Assembly (NCBI GenBank): GCA_021731205.1
Contig: JAKFXV010000076.1
Coordinates: 1 to 5,560, forward strand
DNA length: 5,560 bases
Source of the DNA: Nocardioides sp.
GTDB lineage: Bacteria; Actinomycetota; Actinomycetes; Propionibacteriales; Nocardioidaceae
Direction: 5' to 3'
Shown: positions 4,631-5,560 of the stretch, piece after piece
How the letters are laid out: each line of letters begins with the position of its first letter
Position numbering within the stretch: position 1 is the stretch's first letter
The notes under the pieces: model-generated
What the model saw: the letters and a program-made list of their open reading frames with translations, nothing else
Databases searched by the model: none
Told to the model about the DNA's origin: nothing
Position numbers and translations under genes: made by a program

Positions 4631-5446
4631 ATGCCGTCAACCTTGGGCGAGGTCCTCGCGTTGCTGCATGAGTGGTTTCCCCCCGAGACCGCCGAGGAGT
4701 GGGACGCGGTCGGCTTGGTGTGGGGTGACCCGGCGCAGACGGTCGAGAAGGTGTTGTTCGCGGTGGACGCGGCTCCTGCGGTCGGCGCTGAAGCGGTCGC
4801 CTGGGGCGCTGACCTGCTGATTGTGCACCATCCGCTGTTCCTCACACCGGTGCACGGCATCCCCCGCAGCGACCCGAAGGGCCGACTCGTCGGCACCCTC
4901 GCCGACGCGGGTTGTGGGCTGTTCACGGCCCATACCAACGCCGACCAGGCGGTAGGGGGTGTGTCGCACGCGCTGGCGCTGGCGTTGGGGTTGACCGAGC
5001 TGCGGCCGATCGTGCCCACGAGCTGGGGACCCGAGATCGGCACCGGCCGGATCGGCGTCGTACCCGAGACCACGCTCGCTGAGTTCGCCGCTCGCGCTGC
5101 CCGGGTCTTGCCGGCCACGGCTGCTGGGGTCCGCGTCGGGGGGGACCCGGGGCGACCGGTGCGCACGGTGGCCGTGTGTGGTGGCTCCGGTGACGCCTTG
5201 TTGGATCAGCTGGCTGCAGGCGACGTCGACGTGTATCTCACCAGCGATCTGCGCCACCACCGTGCTGCAGAGTTCTTGGAGGCCGATGGCCCAGCGCTGA
5301 TCGACGTGCCGCACTGGGCCGCCGAGTGGACCTGGCTTCCCGTCGTGGCCGAGCGGCTGGAGGGGGCCACGGCAGCGACGGTGGGTGGGTCGGTGGCAAC
5401 TCGCGTTAGCCTGACGCCGACCGATCCCTGGACGTTCCGGATCTGA
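4631..5446 (+). CDS. Nif3-like dinuclear metal centre protein (NIF3/YbgI/DUF34 family)
   Basis: This 271-residue protein has a normal length for the short bacterial form. Family landmarks are EEWDAVGLVWGD at 22-33, the metal-ligand motif HHP at 66-68 in DLLIVHHPLF, AHTNAD ending at Asp105, GGSGDALL at 184-191, TSDLRHH at 204-210, and the second metal-ligand pair His228 and Glu232 in HWAAEW. Members form toroidal hexamers with two metal ions per subunit. Their cellular reaction is not settled; links to GTP cyclohydrolase-type activity and to metal or cofactor housekeeping have been proposed. The start at 4631 (MPSTLGEVLALL) is where the family's first helix begins and sits behind a leaderless-type -10. 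An upstream in-frame ATG at 4583 would add 16 atypical residues and fall in the operator palindrome, though GAGAAGG precedes it. It is followed after 11 bp by a zinc-ribbon gene, the usual actinobacterial order. Confidence 0.92.
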   Translation: MPSTLGEVLALLHEWFPPETAEEWDAVGLVWGDPAQTVEKVLFAVDAAPAVGAEAVAWGADLLIVHHPLFLTPVHGIPRSDPKGRLVGTLADAGCGLFTAHTNADQAVGGVSHALALALGLTELRPIVPTSWGPEIGTGRIGVVPETTLAEFAARAARVLPATAAGVRVGGDPGRPVRTVAVCGGSGDALLDQLAAGDVDVYLTSDLRHHRAAEFLEADGPALIDVPHWAAEWTWLPVVAERLEGATAATVGGSVATRVSLTPTDPWTFRI

Positions 5447-5457
5447 AGGAGCAGACG

Positions 5458-5560
5458 CTGAAAGCCGACCCGTTCGCCCAACTGAAGTTGCTCGACCTGC
5501 AGCAGGTGGACTCCGCGGTCCTTCAGGCCCGACATCAACGCACGCACCTGCCCGAACACG
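5458..5560 (+). CDS. C4-type zinc-ribbon domain protein, N-terminal fragment, probable CTG start
   Basis: From 5458 the frame reads (M/L)KADPFAQLKLLDLQQVDSAVLQARHQRTHLPEH and is open to the window edge. This resembles the N-terminus of the actinobacterial coiled-coil plus C-terminal zinc-ribbon proteins (CT398/DUF164 type) usually encoded after nif3-like genes. The family commonly begins M-K-A-D-P followed by a leucine-rich helix. The codon at the expected start is CTG, with AAGGAG at 5446-5451 placed 6 bases upstream. No ATG, GTG or TTG lies at or just upstream of this point; the first in-frame TTG, within LKLLD, would delete the conserved beginning. The zinc-binding cysteines lie outside the window. 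Members are thought to have a nucleic-acid-related or chaperone-like role, poorly defined. Coupling with the nif3-like gene is likely (11-bp gap). Confidence 0.7.
   Translation, partial: MKADPFAQLKLLDLQQVDSAVLQARHQRTHLPEH

Overview
This is a high-GC actinobacterial segment. The gene types, short intergenic gaps, Hanks-type kinase and the order nif3-like gene then C4-type zinc-ribbon gene fit Actinomycetota, and I lean towards the Nocardioides/Aeromicrobium group. That taxonomic guess is from memory and untested.

Left edge (1-550): the last 42 codons of a peroxiredoxin (+), a non-coding stretch with a 14-bp-arm hairpin, a tRNA-Val(TAC) gene (+), then a promoter region with a degenerate OmpR-family operator. 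Centre, rightward unit (551-1935): a secreted Asp-rich polyampholyte protein, followed 14 bp later by a cytoplasmic Ser/Thr kinase with unusual active-site motifs. Centre, leftward unit (4524-1939): a membrane-anchored protein with an Asp-rich external tail, a sensor histidine kinase whose start must lie inside the preceding gene, and an OmpR-family response regulator. The two units converge with only 3 bp between their stop codons. Right edge (4525-5560): a 106-bp divergent intergenic region with a strong 11-bp-period direct-repeat operator, a nif3-like gene probably transcribed without a leader, and the first codons of a zinc-ribbon protein that apparently starts at CTG.

The most interesting reading is that 551-4524 is one signalling locus. 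Each convergent unit opens with an exported, intrinsically disordered, Asp-rich protein followed by a kinase gene, and each is preceded by a related TCTCAT-type operator. The response regulator may therefore control its own operon and the secreted protein/Ser-Thr kinase pair. The polyacidic proteins could act outside the membrane by binding cations or cationic molecules sensed by the histidine kinase. That role is inference; the architecture and the operator repeats are read directly from the sequence. The other genes (peroxiredoxin, tRNA, nif3-like, zinc ribbon) look like ordinary housekeeping neighbours.
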